From positions 5,814,269 through 5,878,268 of the forward strand of contig CM055311.2 of assembly GCA_029255685.2 (NCBI GenBank): a stretch of DNA of 64,000 nt. The letters are read 5' to 3'. This DNA comes from Silene conica. Lineage: Eukaryota; Streptophyta; Magnoliopsida; Caryophyllales; Caryophyllaceae. The notes under the pieces are model-generated. The model was not told the origin of the DNA. It saw only the letters and a list, made by a program, of their open reading frames with translations, and did no database searches. Numbering within the stretch: the first letter of the stretch is position 1; each line of letters starts with the position of its first letter. This document shows positions 46,535-58,424 of this stretch, one piece after another. Both the position numbers and the translations under genes were made by a program.

Positions 46535-49500
46535 ATGGCTTCGTCTAGTCAAACCGTGTCCATACCAAGAGACTCATGGCTAAGGTCGTTCATGGATAAG
46601 TATGTTTTAAAGTCGGATGGTAGTAACTTTAAAGATTGGGAGGAACAATTACGATTAGCAGCAGCGGGTGATGGGAAGTTACGTTACCTAGTTGATCCTT
46701 CTCCCCCTACTCCTAGTTCAAGAGCCACTGCCGATGTAAGGGATAGTTTTTCAAGTTACCAAAAGGAATCTTTAGCACTTAAAAATGTTTTAATTTTTGC
46801 AATGGAACCCGCTTTACAACGGCAGTGTATCAAATTCCGTGATGCACATGAAGTATTCTCGAGGCTTTCCACTATGTTTTCTCAAGCACCGAGAATAATT
46901 CAATATGATACCGCAGTTCGGTTTTTTGAAGCCAATCTCAAAGAAGGTCAATCTGTGAGTTCTCACGTGCTTAAATTAATTGAACACGTGGAAACTCTAA
47001 GTGGTTTGGGATGTAACATCCCAGATGAACTTGTGGTAGACCGAGTACTCCACTCTCTTTCCCAAGTCAAAGGATTTACCCAGTTTCGGGTAAATTATAA
47101 TATGACTAACATGAAGAAAAGTCTTCATGAGTTACATTCTCTACTTGTGCAAGCGGAGAAAGACATGGGAATGAGTGGGAGTTCTCGTAAGGATGTGCTA
47201 GCAATGAACTTGAAAGGGAAGAAGAGGAAGTTTAAGAGTGGTGGTGGTAAGAAACTTGGCAAGGTTGAAGGTAAAGGTAAAGCAATTGCGAATTGTTCAT
47301 CCAAATCTAAACCTGTCAAATGAAACCCTCTTAAAGACACTTGCAATTATTGTAATAACAAGGGTCATTGGAAACGTAACTATTCCAAATACTTGGAGGA
47401 TCTCAAAGCTGGCATTGTGAAGCCAACTAGTAAATTCTCATCTGAATCTTTTATGATAGACATAAATTATGCTTCAAATACAACTTGGGTATTGGATACT
47501 GGTTGTGGATCTCATTTATGTAATCATTGGCAGGGACAAAGCAACATAAGAAAGCTGAATAAAGGAGATGTGGATCTTCGTATGGGAAACGGATCTAAAG
47601 TAGCCGCAGTATCAGTAGGAACTTATGTACTTAATCTAGCGTCGGGTTTAATATTGTATTTAAATAACTGTTATTTTGTACCTACGTTATCTAAAAATAT
47701 AATATCGGTATCTGTGCTAGACACAGAAGGGTTTAATTTTGTAATTAAAGACAAATGTTGTACTTTTTCCCTAGAAGGGATTGTATATAGTAAAGCTATT
47801 TCAATCAACGGTATTTATATTCTAGATATTTGCAATGATGTTTATCATATAGACAATAAAAGACTCAAAACAGGTGATTCCGATCAATCTTATTTATGGC
47901 ATTGTCGATTAGGACATATAAACGAGAAGCGCATTAAAAGACTAGTATCAACTGGTATTATAAAACCGTTTGATTTTGAATCTTTTGGTATATGTGAATC
48001 TTGTCTTCTTGGCAAGATGACTCGTTCTCCATTCTTAGGCAAAGGAACTCGAGCTAGTGAGTTATTAGGATTAATACATACAGATGTTTGTGGTCCAATG
48101 TCCATCACAGCTAGAGGAAATTTTGACTACTTTATTACTTTTACCGATGACATGAGTAGATTTGGATTTATCTACTTAATGAGGTATAAAAGTGAAGCTT
48201 TTGATAAGGTTAAAGAGTTTCAGAATGAAGTAGAAAATCAATTAAATAAGAAAATTAAAGCATTACGATCAGATCGTGGTGGTGAATATTTAAGTAATGA
48301 ATTCAAAGATCACCTAAAAGACTGTGGTATTGTATCTCAGTTAAATCCTCCAGGTACACCACAATTAAATGGTGTGGTAGAAAGGAGAAATCAAACTTTA
48401 TTAGATATGGTTCGATCAATGATGAGTCAAACAGAATTACCTAAATCATTTTGGGGTTTTGCAATTTTGTCTGCTATACGATCGTTAAATGTAAGTCCCA
48501 CTAAAGCAACTGATAAAACTCCTTATGAAATATGGAAAGGAAAAATTCCGAATTTGCGATACATGAAAATATGGGGTTGTGAAGCATATGTCAAGAACAA
48601 GTCTGACGATAAGCTTGAACCACGTTCTGAAAAATGTATATTTGTAGGATACCCAAAGGAAACATGTGGCTATTATTTCTACAACAATAACGAGAACAAA
48701 GTGTTCGTGGCTCGTGAAGCTGTCTTTCTAGAAAAGGAAATTATTTGTAGAAGACAGAGTGGGAGAAAATTTGAACTTGAAGAAGTTCAAGAGCCACAAA
48801 CTGATATGACATCACAGGAAGATCTTCGTCATACGCCTCAATCAGTTATTATTCCATCTGGACCTAGGAGGTCAGAGAGGGTTAGTCGCCAACCTAATCG
48901 ATACCTTGGTATTATAGAAGGAGATGGTGAATATGAGGTTTTACTTTTAGAAAGTAATGAACCCAAAACCTACAAAGCAGCTATTACGAGTTCTGATTCA
49001 AAGTTATGGCTTGAGGCCATGCAATCCGTTCCATGTATGATAATCAGGTATGGGACCTAGTTGATTTACCTCAAGATGTTAGACCTCTTCAGTGTAAATG
49101 GATATTCAAGATCAAAATAGGTATAGATGGACATCCAGATGTCTACAAAGCTAGATTGGTTGCAAAAGGTTTCATCCAAATTCATGGTTTACACTATGAT
49201 GAAACTTTTGCACCAGTTGCTATGCTTAGATCTGTTCGGATAATGTTAGCGATTGCTGCATTTCATGATTATGAAATATGGCAAATGGATGTCAAAACCG
49301 CGTTCCTGAATGGATTTCTGGAAGAGGAAGTGTTTATGACACAACCTGAAGTTTTTGAGGATCCTAAAAATCCTAACAAAGTATGCAAGCTTAAGAGGTC
49401 AATTTATGGTCTTAAGCAAGCATCAAGGAGTTGGAATCATCGTTTTGATCATGTTATAAAACAGAATGGTTTTTCTCGAAGTGTTGAAGAGCCATGTTTA

Positions 49501-50532
49501 TACATGAAATTCAGTGGGAGTAAAGTTGTTTTCTTACTTCTTTATGTGGATGACATATTACTCATTGGGAATGATTTAGATATGCTTACTTCTGTTAAGA
49601 AATGGTTAGGAAATCATTTTCAAATGAAAGATTTGGGAGAAGCTCAATGCATCTTGGGTATCCGAATTTATAGGGATAGATCTAAAAGGATACTAGCATT
49701 GAGTCAAGAGACTTATATTGATAAAATTCTTGACCGATTCAATATGAAGAACTCCAAGAGAGGGTTTTTACCTATGGGTTGTGGGATCAATTTGAGTAAG
49801 TCACAGTGTCCTACTAAATCAGAGGATATTGAACGCATGAAAACGATCCCTTTTGCTTCCGCTGTTGGATCGATCATGTATGCTATGATGTGTTCTCGTC
49901 CTGACGTTGCATATGCTTTGAGTATGACCAGTCGCTATCAGAAAAATCCAGGTGAAAGTCACTGGATAGCTGTCAAGAATATCCTAAAGTACTTAAGAAG
50001 GACTAAGGATTCATTCTTAGTGTTTGGAGGAGAATCTGAGCTACGTATAAAAGGTTATACAGATGCTAATTTCCAAACCGACAGGGATGATCTGAAATCT
50101 CAAGCTGGATATGTCTTTGTGTTAAATGGAGGAGCGGTTTGTTGGAGGAGTTTTAAGGAGTCTGTGACTGCTGATTCTACAACGGAAGCTGAGTACATTG
50201 CAGCATCTGAAGCTGCAAAAGAAGCTGTTTGGATTAGACAATTTTTGGAAGGACTGAAAGTAGTATCGACTGCAGAGGATCATATCACCTTATATTGTGA
50301 TAACAGCGGGGCAATTTTTCAAGCAAAAGAGCCAAAATCTAGTAATAAATCTAGACATGTACTTAGGAAATTTCATGTAATTAGAGATTTAATAGAAAGG
50401 AAAGAAATTACAGTTTGTAAGGTTGGGACAGCTGAGAACATAGCTGATCCTTTAACCAAGGCATTGTCTCAGGCGAAACATGAAAGTCATGTAGTTTCGA
50501 TGGGATTAAAACGAATGCCAGAACTATTTTAA
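46535..50532 (+). CDS. gag-pol: Copia gag-protease-integrase-RT-RNase H of G
   Basis: Starts MASSSQTVSIPRDSWLRSF with an AAATGGC start context. Gag (about 46.5-47.3 kb) has SDGSNFKDWEEQLR and QFRVNYNMTNMKKSLHELHSLLVQAEKDM and is followed by a knuckle-like CNYCNNKGHWKRN. Protease has WVLDTGCGSHLCNHW near 47.49 kb. The pre-integrase and integrase region has LWHCRLGHINEKR near 47.9 kb, HTDVCGPM near 48.08 kb and RSDRGGEYLSNEF, GTPQLNGVVERRNQT near 48.3 kb. Reverse transcriptase has QMDVKTAFLNGFLEEEVFM near 49.28 kb and LLYVDDILLIGND near 49.54 kb. RNase H has YTDANFQTD near 50.06 kb and ADPLTKALSQ near 50.45 kb. The protease-integrase-RT order marks Ty1/copia. It looks nearly whole, with about two breaks. 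I do not assign a clade. Confidence 0.94.
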
Positions 50533-51222
50533 ATTAAATATTGTATTAAATATATTTGACATTTATCGTAATACTTTGTTCCATCCAAATAGGTTGTAGC
50601 GACAATTTCGAACTTTATTAAAGTGAATTGGATTAACATTGTATTTTGGTCCCTAGTTACTTAATGAGGTGACATCTCGGAGTGACTAGATTGTAAGGCG
50701 ATAGATGACAAGTTCGATTGTCATTTGGTCATAAAGATGATTGATCGATTACATAGGCAGATTATGATTTGTCGGACAGTGACCGTTTTTGAAATCCTTC
50801 GTGTGCTAGGTCGTAGCAAGGATTTCTTATCATTCCTTCAAGTCAATTCTTTAGACTGATGACTATCATTCTGAGTTAATATGGTTTTCCGGTGACTTTA
50901 GTTCTTGTTCTAGGTCGCACCGTAAAAGGAGGCCGATGAGCATCTACTGGGTTATTGTGATCTATAATAGATAAAGATGATAGGTCAACAGAATTGTCCT
51001 TTGTCATTTTTTATCTCAAGGCCACTCGAGGAGAGATCATTGTAAATGCGTGGCCACGCTCGGATAAGATTATCCGGTCAGACAGTGATTCTCCTGATCG
51101 AGAAAAACCACTTTTAATGTGATTACGTGCAAGTACGACCTGAAAGACATCTTGCATTGAGTGGGAGATATTATTGGACAAGAGAATTGGTAATGCACAC
51201 TTGTGTCAGACAAGTGGGAGAT
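50533..51222 (+). other. 3' untranslated region and polypurine tract of copia G
   Basis: About 0.69 kb without a gene, conserved with copia A (24100-24760). It ends with an inverted repeat ACTTGT(gtcag)ACAAGT at about 51199-51215, partly overlapping the polypurine tract AGTGGGAGA (51213-51221) just before the 3' LTR. Confidence 0.8.
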
Positions 51223-52489
51223 TGTTGGAGTAATGTCTTCCACAATATGTGCATTTACTTTATAAATCTTGTAGGAAATGTTTGGGAATTTATTTATTTA
51301 TTTATCAGCTGGTCATCGTATATCAGTAATGATTGGCTGACTAGAGTTTGACATTACTGTCGTATAAACGGCGGTGATCAGCTGATCCCTTTAGGTCACA
51401 CCTATAGGACGAGGCCCAAAATTGTATTATGATTAATTATTTATACGAAATAATTATTCTACTAATATTGACTTTATTAGTCAAGATAGTATATTATTTG
51501 ATGACGGGTTACGAACTCGGAATAAAATAAGTTTTAATTATTTAAATATATGATATTAAATAATAAATTTTTTTTAGAAATTGTTAATTAGTTAACAATT
51601 TATTTGATATGTGTATTAAATATAAAGGGGAATCAATTAGCTATTTAGTTTTACAATGAGTTGTAAAATTAGCTAGTGGACTTAATATTTGCACAATGTA
51701 TGTAAATAAAATAGTTTTATAATCACTTAATAGTTGAGTAATTATGAGTTGTTAATTGAATTATTAAAAGTTAAATCAATTAAATTAATATTTAATTATG
51801 TATGATAATTAAATATAAGACTTATAAGCATTTGTGGGGCAAATGTCGAAAATCGGAACTAACCAAAATTAGGCCATGTTGGACCAATTTTGTAGACACA
51901 ACAAGTGTCCACCTAAGGGTCAATTGTGCCTAATATTTGTCCTCCAATTTTACCTATAAATACCCCTAAATTCCATAACATTATTAGGTTGAAAAATTAG
52001 AAGAAATTGTTGGTCTTTTAAGTCCATGTTGGATGGTTTCATCAACAACAAAAGACCAATTTTATCTTCTTATTTTCTTTATCCTTATTACATAAAACAC
52101 ATATTTAAACTAGTAATATTATTGTAATAATATTAGTTATTATATCAAATATATATTATTAATACTAGTATTATCTAGTTAATTATACTAGTATTGTTTT
52201 TTTGGCTAGTCTTGGGTGCTACCTTTGGAGGTTGTTTATTATAACAACTTTGTGGAGGATCATCCTTATAATACAAGCACAAGAACTACAATAAGGAAGG
52301 AGTCCTTGTTGTGGTGCCCAAAAAGAAAAAAAAATAACCATTAGCTAAGTATGGTTTTCTTATCTTTAACTTTATTTAGACAAAGTTTTACATATTTGTT
52401 TTTCATGCATGTAGATTTAGGTATAAAATAATTAAATTGTAATTACATATATCATAAAATGAGTATAAACTATACCTAAATAACTAACA
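51223..52489 (+). repeat. 3' LTR of copia G (1267 bp)
   Basis: Nearly identical to 43363-44630 and followed by target duplication GTTGA (52490-52494). The palindrome GATCAGCTGATC is at 51376-51387. Confidence 0.95.
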
Positions 52490-52494
52490 GTTGA

Positions 52495-52725
52495 TAGGCA
52501 GTCATTCTGATGCTCGATGCTTCTCTTAGTTCTTCTGTTAGATCCAAGCTGTCCTCCATCAGGGAGTGTTATTGGTTGGGGTATTCAGGCTGGATCTGGT
52601 TGATGGGATATCAATTTCTGCTGGAATTACTGCTTCGCATCTATAGACCAGGGAGTAAAGGGTCTGCCCCATTGCAGTCGTGGGTGTGGTCCTATCAGCC
52701 CATAACATGTAAGACAATTCTTCTG
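52495..52725 (-). pseudogene. Tat-like integrase remnant, upstream piece
   Basis: On the minus strand this encodes fragments such as GQTLYSLVYRCEAVIPAEIDIPSTR. That is the conserved segment after the integrase core in Tat-lineage elements (TPFSLVYGTEAVIPAEI type). It joins the piece at 43113-43362 once copia G is set aside, and it is cut at 52726 by LTR I. It is broken in several places. Confidence 0.8.
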
Positions 52726-54601
52726 TGTAATACCCCGTATGCTAGCCTTGGTCAACGGCAGTCAAACCATGTTTTATACGTGTATTTCATTAAACGACTG
52801 TTTATAAAGTATTTTGCGTAAACTATTATTATTTTATTAATCGTATTTCTATGATTATTTCATATTTTATAATCATTTGATATTTGATGATTATTTCATA
52901 AAATGGCGTCTCATTCGTATTTTGCTAATTTTTAATAATATATTTATAATTAAATTTAGGAAATATGACAAATTATTACCTAATAAGTTCATAAAATTGT
53001 ATATTACTACCTAATATAATTAATTTTGCAACTTACTACCTAAAATCACACAACATTAATCAGTTTGCTACCTTTTTGACGGAAACCAAACTTAAGTTCG
53101 TTTTAAATGTTCGGGATAAGTTAAATGACGATTTTCCCCTTTCTTAATAAAACATCTTCAACCCTCTCCCCCGATTAAACTCCATGATTCTGGTTCAACA
53201 TTCAAATCAATATTTTTATTATCACTTCTTCTATCATTCTCTCCATTATTCCAACAACTTTTTTTTTCCTGAATTTCTCAATTTCACCCAAAAAAGCAAC
53301 CAACTTTCTTCTTCCCCTGATTAGACCCTTGAAGACATGTTATCACCGGAAAAAATTGAAGATTTAGGGAGAAATTTGGGACTTATTGATGAAAATAGAA
53401 GAAGATTGATGAAAACATGGGGGAAATGGGTTCTATTGATGAAATAGAACAAGATTGATGAAAGGAGAAATGAGTTTTGTTGAAGTATTAGAAAGGTGTT
53501 TTAATGGAGGAAGGAGAGGAGAAGGGTAATATGAGTATTAAATTAGGTTTTAAATTTAAACGGGACGAAATAAACTAATTTCCGTCATTTTTTAGCATTT
53601 TCCGTCATTTTGGTAGTAATCGTGTCAGTTTTTACACTTATTAGGTAGTTATTTGAATAATTGAACATATTATGTAGTAAAATGCAAAATTTTAGACTTA
53701 TTAGGTAGTAATATGCAAAATAGCCTTAAATTTATTTCATATTTTAAATTTATTTCTATATTTTTTTTATTGAAGTCATAATTTTATTAAAATCTTTTTT
53801 TTCTTTATTATTATATATTCTTATGTAATGGTTATTGGTTAATATTAGTAATACTACATAAATTAATATCATAATAGGAATTTTAAGGATCAAACGTTTA
53901 TACCCATCTATGAGTATAAACCCTAAAAACGTTCAACCCCCAACATTCATCTATCACTCTGACTTCCACACGCACAATCCATCAACCTCCTTCCTCGCCA
54001 ATTATTTTAATTACCATCATTCAGTACCAGATTACCTATTCCTTGACATATCCACGAAGTAAGTACATGTTTTATTAATCGTTTATTTCATCGCCTTATA
54101 CATCGTTTCAATCTGTTAATTTCTCGTTGTTGCTTGACCGTTGGCTGTAACCCTTGTGACCGTGACCTAGCCTAGGGTAACCTGACCCGTGATGACCGCT
54201 GTTTGAGTGACAGGGGCTGGTGGTCGTCGTTTTTGGTGTGTTTATGTTGATGCTTAAGACGAATATAGATCGCTTGTCGTTGAGTCTTATGAGCAGCGGA
54301 GGATAGGGTTGCGTTCTTGGAGATGAGGCGCAACCAGTGGTACTAGCGGGGTGGCCGGACACGGTGGCTAGTGCACCGGTGGCCGGAAAATCGTGAACCA
54401 GAGAGTGTGAGGGTAAGGTTTGTCGAGGGTTTTTTTGGAGGTTGCAAAACAGGGTTGTGATCGAATAACAGAGGGGGAGATAATGGTGGAGTCCGTGGTG
54501 GCCAAAGGTGTCCGTGGTGGCCGGAATTAGGATAGGTAATCCGTTGCGGGTTTTCGGGGTAAAAGCTTAAGACGAGTAGTTTGTAATGGTGAGGCTGTCG
54601 T
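52726..54601 (+). repeat. Gypsy LTR I, left part (plus orientation)
   Basis: Begins TGTAATACCCCGTATGC, like the LTR starts of the B/C/D/F group (TGTAATAACCCG or TGTAATACCTCG). It has a promoter-like GTATAAACCCTAAA near 53910 and a GC-richer transcribed part afterwards. It is interrupted by the MITE at 52959-53725 and by gypsy D at 54602. The right part and any interior lie beyond the window, so whether it is a solo LTR cannot be told. Confidence 0.65.
52959..53725. mobile_element. Mutator-type MITE (767 bp)
   Basis: Flanked by a perfect 9-bp duplication TTAAATTTA (52950-52958 and 53726-53734), the size made by Mutator-like transposases. The ends are imperfect inverted repeats starting GG, with a shared TACCTAATAAGT segment near each end. 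Further inward on both sides are inverted TACTACCTAAT words and GACGGAAA words, so the inverted zone spans about 150 bases. There is no transposase frame, so the element is non-autonomous. The interior has no supported gene. Confidence 0.78.
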
Positions 54602-55941
54602 TGTAATAACCCGTTTTATTTTATTATTTTATGGTGACGGGTTATTCGTTAAATAAATTGTGGACTCTCGAGTAATCATTTATTTACATCGAACATTAGT
54701 TACGACCTCTATTTTTGGGTTTAGATTGAATTATGATATTTTGATCAAGTTATGGGTTTGTGTTGCCAAGGGGATTTGATCTTGAGACCTTTAGCACCCT
54801 AACACGGGCCTCGTAATGCGTGCAACTCAAAGAACAATGCAGCCCATACGTTAATTCTGGATTAAACCTAATGGCATATCCTATCATGCCGTCATACTTA
54901 GGATTCTTTTCTGAGCTTTACCTACCCTAATTCCATACAAACACCTCATACACTCTCTGTCGTCATACCAAGGTTTGAATAGGAGTTAAGCACGGTGGTC
55001 TCACGGCGGCCTAGTGGTGGTCGATTAGGGTCTGAAGTAGGTACGCTATTCTGCATTTCTTTTCCTCTTGTTTTCCTCCTGTGTTTATGTAGTATTTCGG
55101 TCTTGAATATGGTGTCGTCAGGGTCTGTTTTGCATATGTACACGATCTGTGTTTTTGAGAGTCGTATTCTGGTGTTAGTTTCGTTCTTGTCAACCACCTA
55201 GGGTCACCGTAGGGGAGTGTTGTACACCGCTTGTCACCAGGTAATTTTGTAGTTATAATCAGAATTAGTCATACTCGGTTTTTCAAAACTCTTTCGTTGT
55301 CTTCTTGGGTCGCGTGTGGAAGTAAAAAGGGAGTAGGAAGTCTGAGGGTTGTCGAAGGGTTAGACTGGTGGTTGTCGTGGTGGTTACCGGCGACGGTGTC
55401 AGTGTCTTTAGGGGTGTTCGTTTCTGATGTTTGGTCTCGATTGTGAGTTAAACATAGTACAAGGGGTTTGCGAGAACAGGGGGTTTCGAGGGCTGGTTTT
55501 TGGGCGGCTGTTTCTGGAGGAGGGATGGTATCGAAGGCTGTGGAGTGGCTCTAGGGGGTAGAGGGGGTTGTGTTGTGTCAAGGGAAGAGGTTGGTTGAGG
55601 TGGTAGTAGCTTTGGCAGGTGGTTAAGGGGGTGGTTGCAGGGGGTGTGTCGCGGGTAAGTGCAGGAACTTGGGGATACTGTTGGTGACCAGTGGGTGTTT
55701 GGACTGGTTTTAAGGGCTGGTTGGGACAAGGATGGTGTCGTGGTGAGGGTCAGTAGTTGCACCGTGGGTCAGGGGCCTCAACCACGGTGGGGTGGTGGTG
55801 GTGCAGGCTGTAGAAGGACGTCGAAGGGGGTTGCGAAATGGACTGGTCGTGAGGGGCTGGTTACTTTGGGCTGTTGTGTTTTACGTGGTAATGCACTTTG
55901 TTGGTATTATCATTGTTATTTAGTGTACTAACTTGGTTGTC

Positions 55942-55990
<49 letters not shown>

Positions 55991-57082
55991 GATTATTATT
56001 AGTATTATTATTAATATTATTATTATTTTTTTATTGTTATTACTTATTGATATTATTATTGCTATTTATCAATATACTTGTTAATGATGTCACTCTTTAT
56101 ATTTTGTGTTATATTTGGTTAGGTTATTAGTTTGGTTGATGTTTTGTGTTATTTAAATATGCGAGTCGGGAATTATTTAAGTCATGGGAGCGTCTATATT
56201 TGGAAAGTTACTATATTGGGAAAGTTTCTATTTATGGAAACTTTCCACTTATGGAAGGTTGCTATTTATAGTAAGTGTGTTCGTTAAGGGGTTCGGGAAG
56301 TTTGTTAATTCGTTACGTATATCTGTTTAGGTAGCGAGTTTCGCGTGGAACGTTTCTAACAAGCATCGGATTTATCTGCGTTTCCTGCTAATTCAGGTAG
56401 GGGGAAATACTGGTATATGATAATGTGTGATCTGTTCTTATTTGGTATTAAGTATGTTTGTTATATAATATTATGTGATCGTTATATTGAATTATTTATA
56501 TCATTCTGTGATACAATACAATGTGAAAATATTGGGTCTTGTGATATGGTGTTGGATCGGTGCGGAGTTATTTGGTGTTGGATCGGTGCGGAGTTATTTG
56601 GTGTTGGATCGGTGCGGAGTTATATGGTGTTGGATCGGTGCGGAGTTTATATGGTGTTGGATCGGTGCGGAGTTATTTGGCGATGGATCGGTGCGGAGTA
56701 TATTATATTGTTGGTATATTTTTTTTTTTTTCCCTACTCGACCTCGTGGTTGACCCTGTGTATTCGTGATCACCTGTGATGAACCAATTTATTGGGGAGC
56801 AGATTGACAGGTGGCCGAGACTAAGGGGGAGCTATGGGAGAAAGAGCTTGGATCCGGACCAGACTAGAGTCTAGATCACCTTAGTCAGTTTAGCATGAGT
56901 TGTACTTTCTTTACTTTGTTAAGACTTTCGGATACAGTTGTAAGATCATGTTATGAGTTTAATTTTAATTAAGTACTGTTTATCTTTCCTTTGTATCTAC
57001 TGCCTCGGGAAACCGAGATGGTAACACCTTTATTTATCTGAAGAGTCCTAGTACAGGCCCTTAAATAAATGGGGGTGTTACA
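54602..57082 (+). repeat. 5' LTR of gypsy D (2481 bp)
   Basis: Ends mirror those of B, C and F. It contains a TTA run (about 55941-56035), GGAAAGTTTCC-type repeats (about 56198-56275) and a 26-bp minisatellite (56549-56697). The proline/valine-rich frames on both strands around 55448-55931 are GC-rich LTR sequence and not genes. Confidence 0.9.
56549..56697. repeat. 26-bp minisatellite in D LTR
   Basis: About six copies of a 26-bp unit with the core TTGGATCGGTGCGGAGTTAT. It sits at the same LTR position as the 27-bp array of C and the 28-30-bp array of F, whose units read as its diverged reverse complement (CTCCGCACCAATC). Confidence 0.9.
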
Positions 57083-57939
57083 AAGTGGTATCAGAGAGAA
57101 CGATCCTCAGGCCTAAACCAAATGAATAATAATGAACGTAGGAAGAGTCTAATAAAATGAACCCCGAGGTGAAACTGATAGGCGCCCCAAAAAGGAACGG
57201 GATGAGTTAGGGGCCCCCTCACACCAGTCCTGGGCCCTTTCTGTTCTGTCTCGGGAACCCAATGAGAGAAATTGAAAAGTGGGGTAGATTATATAGTGAC
57301 CTAGTTATCTTGTACTAACGTTCTTGCAGGAGAAGGAATGAGGTAAGTTATGATGTGAAATATAATTGGTGACATATACTGCGAATCATAAGATTGATGT
57401 TGAATGTTGGTTGAGATCTACTATTTCTGGTATAGAGAACAAGAGATTTGGAATATTAGCTTTACTTGTATATGTATGGTGATATGCCTGCGGCTGTATG
57501 ATCCCTGAACCGTTAGGTAGAGATATAGTATAATGATATGGGTAATAAGTTGATGAGCTATAGCTATCTAAAAGGATAGATGTGGGAGAGATATGATCAT
57601 GATTGACTGGAATGGTTAGTAGAGCCAACTATGCTATGACGTTATAGGATGTGGAACCAAGTTAAGTCTTATGTGTAAAGCTAGTAGACCGAACCGGATG
57701 TCGTGCCTGCTGATAATTGTCTGTTATTATTCTATGTATGTATACACTTCCTATTTGCATGCCTCATACTTTGCAAGAGTTTACTGATGGGCTTACTAGG
57801 CAAATGTGATCGGAATTTGAAATTTATAATTGTTATTATTTTACTAATTGCTTTAGCAATCCATGTCTAGTGAAATGCTGAATGTGTTACCCCAAGCCAC
57901 GAATATTATATAGTTATGTGTTGCATGGATCGTACTTAA
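57083..57939 (+). other. Leader of gypsy D
   Basis: No gene. A block conserved with B and C lies at about 57083-57260. At 57314-57346 a TACTAAC word, TTCTTGCAG and, 13 bases later, GTAAGT look like a branch site, a splice acceptor and a splice donor. The same arrangement is in B on the minus strand near 19987-20025. Confidence 0.6.
57086..57096 (+). other. Primer binding site of gypsy D
   Basis: TGGTATCAGAG, initiator tRNA-Met type, three bases after the LTR end at 57082. Confidence 0.9.
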
Positions 57940-58424
57940 TGTAAAACCCCTCGCGAAAGCGGAAATATAAACATACAAAAGTACCAAAATTGCAGCGGAA
58001 TTAAAACTTTTTAAGTACAAACAACATGCGAGGTGAATTAAACTAAAACTGAAAGTAAAACATATATACAATCAGCCTGGGATGGCACATCCCTACAGGC
58101 ACTCAAAACTGAAATGTAAACTAAGTCTAGCTAACGTAAACGTGTAAGTCAATCAATGAATAGGATCATCGCTCGCTAGCTCCATGCAACCCTCTGCCAA
58201 CCACCTGTCATGTACCTACATACATGAAAACATGTACGCCACAATCAGTGGGGAGTGACTAGAGTTCTCCTAGCCACCTTTTGTGACAACACGTAACATA
58301 TAAAACAATACAGAATACTCCAACATATATCAACATGTGAAGCATAAACAACTCATCATCTGATCTCTTACTATCATGCGATTACCATGCACGGCTCTCA
58401 ACTAACTTCATAAACAAATAGGAA

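Larger units (their letters stand above)
43363..52489 (+). mobile_element. Copia element G, young and nearly whole
   Basis: 9127-bp Ty1/copia element with TGTT...AACA ends and a perfect target duplication GTTGA (43358-43362 and 52490-52494). The 5' LTR is 43363-44630, the primer site 44633-44644, the leader to 46534, gag-pol 46535-50532, the 3' untranslated region to 51212, the polypurine tract 51213-51221 and the 3' LTR 51223-52489. The LTRs differ at only about 1% by eye, so insertion is recent. The coding region is nearly whole, with about two breaks. It is the same family as copia A. Confidence 0.95.
38506..52725 (-). mobile_element. Tat-like Ty3/gypsy element H (old host of several insertions)
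   Basis: Remains of a minus-strand Tat/Ogre-lineage element. From the left: LTR sequence (38506-38996 and 40979-41169, split by solo LTR F), a polypurine tract (41170-41180), a 3' region with an antisense extra ORF (41570-42325), and the C-terminal integrase (43113-43362 and 52495-52725, split by copia G). It is cut on the left by E' and on the right by LTR I. It is the oldest layer in this half and broken in many places. Confidence 0.78.
54602..57939 (+). mobile_element. Gypsy element D, 5' LTR and leader (B/C group)
   Basis: Plus-strand element in LTR I. The 5' LTR is 54602-57082 (TGTAATAACCCG...GGGGGTGTTACA), the primer site 57086-57096, and the leader runs to 57939, where the E LTR intervenes. 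The leader aligns with B (20250 down to about 19980) and, near the primer site, with C. No gag start is seen in the 857 bases present. The remaining interior and 3' LTR are outside the window. Confidence 0.85.

Noticed and set aside
55448-55931. Proline-rich or valine/glycine-rich protein genes in D LTR
   Set aside because: Both strands are open because of GC-rich LTR sequence. No start context, no domain, and the stretch is inside an LTR.
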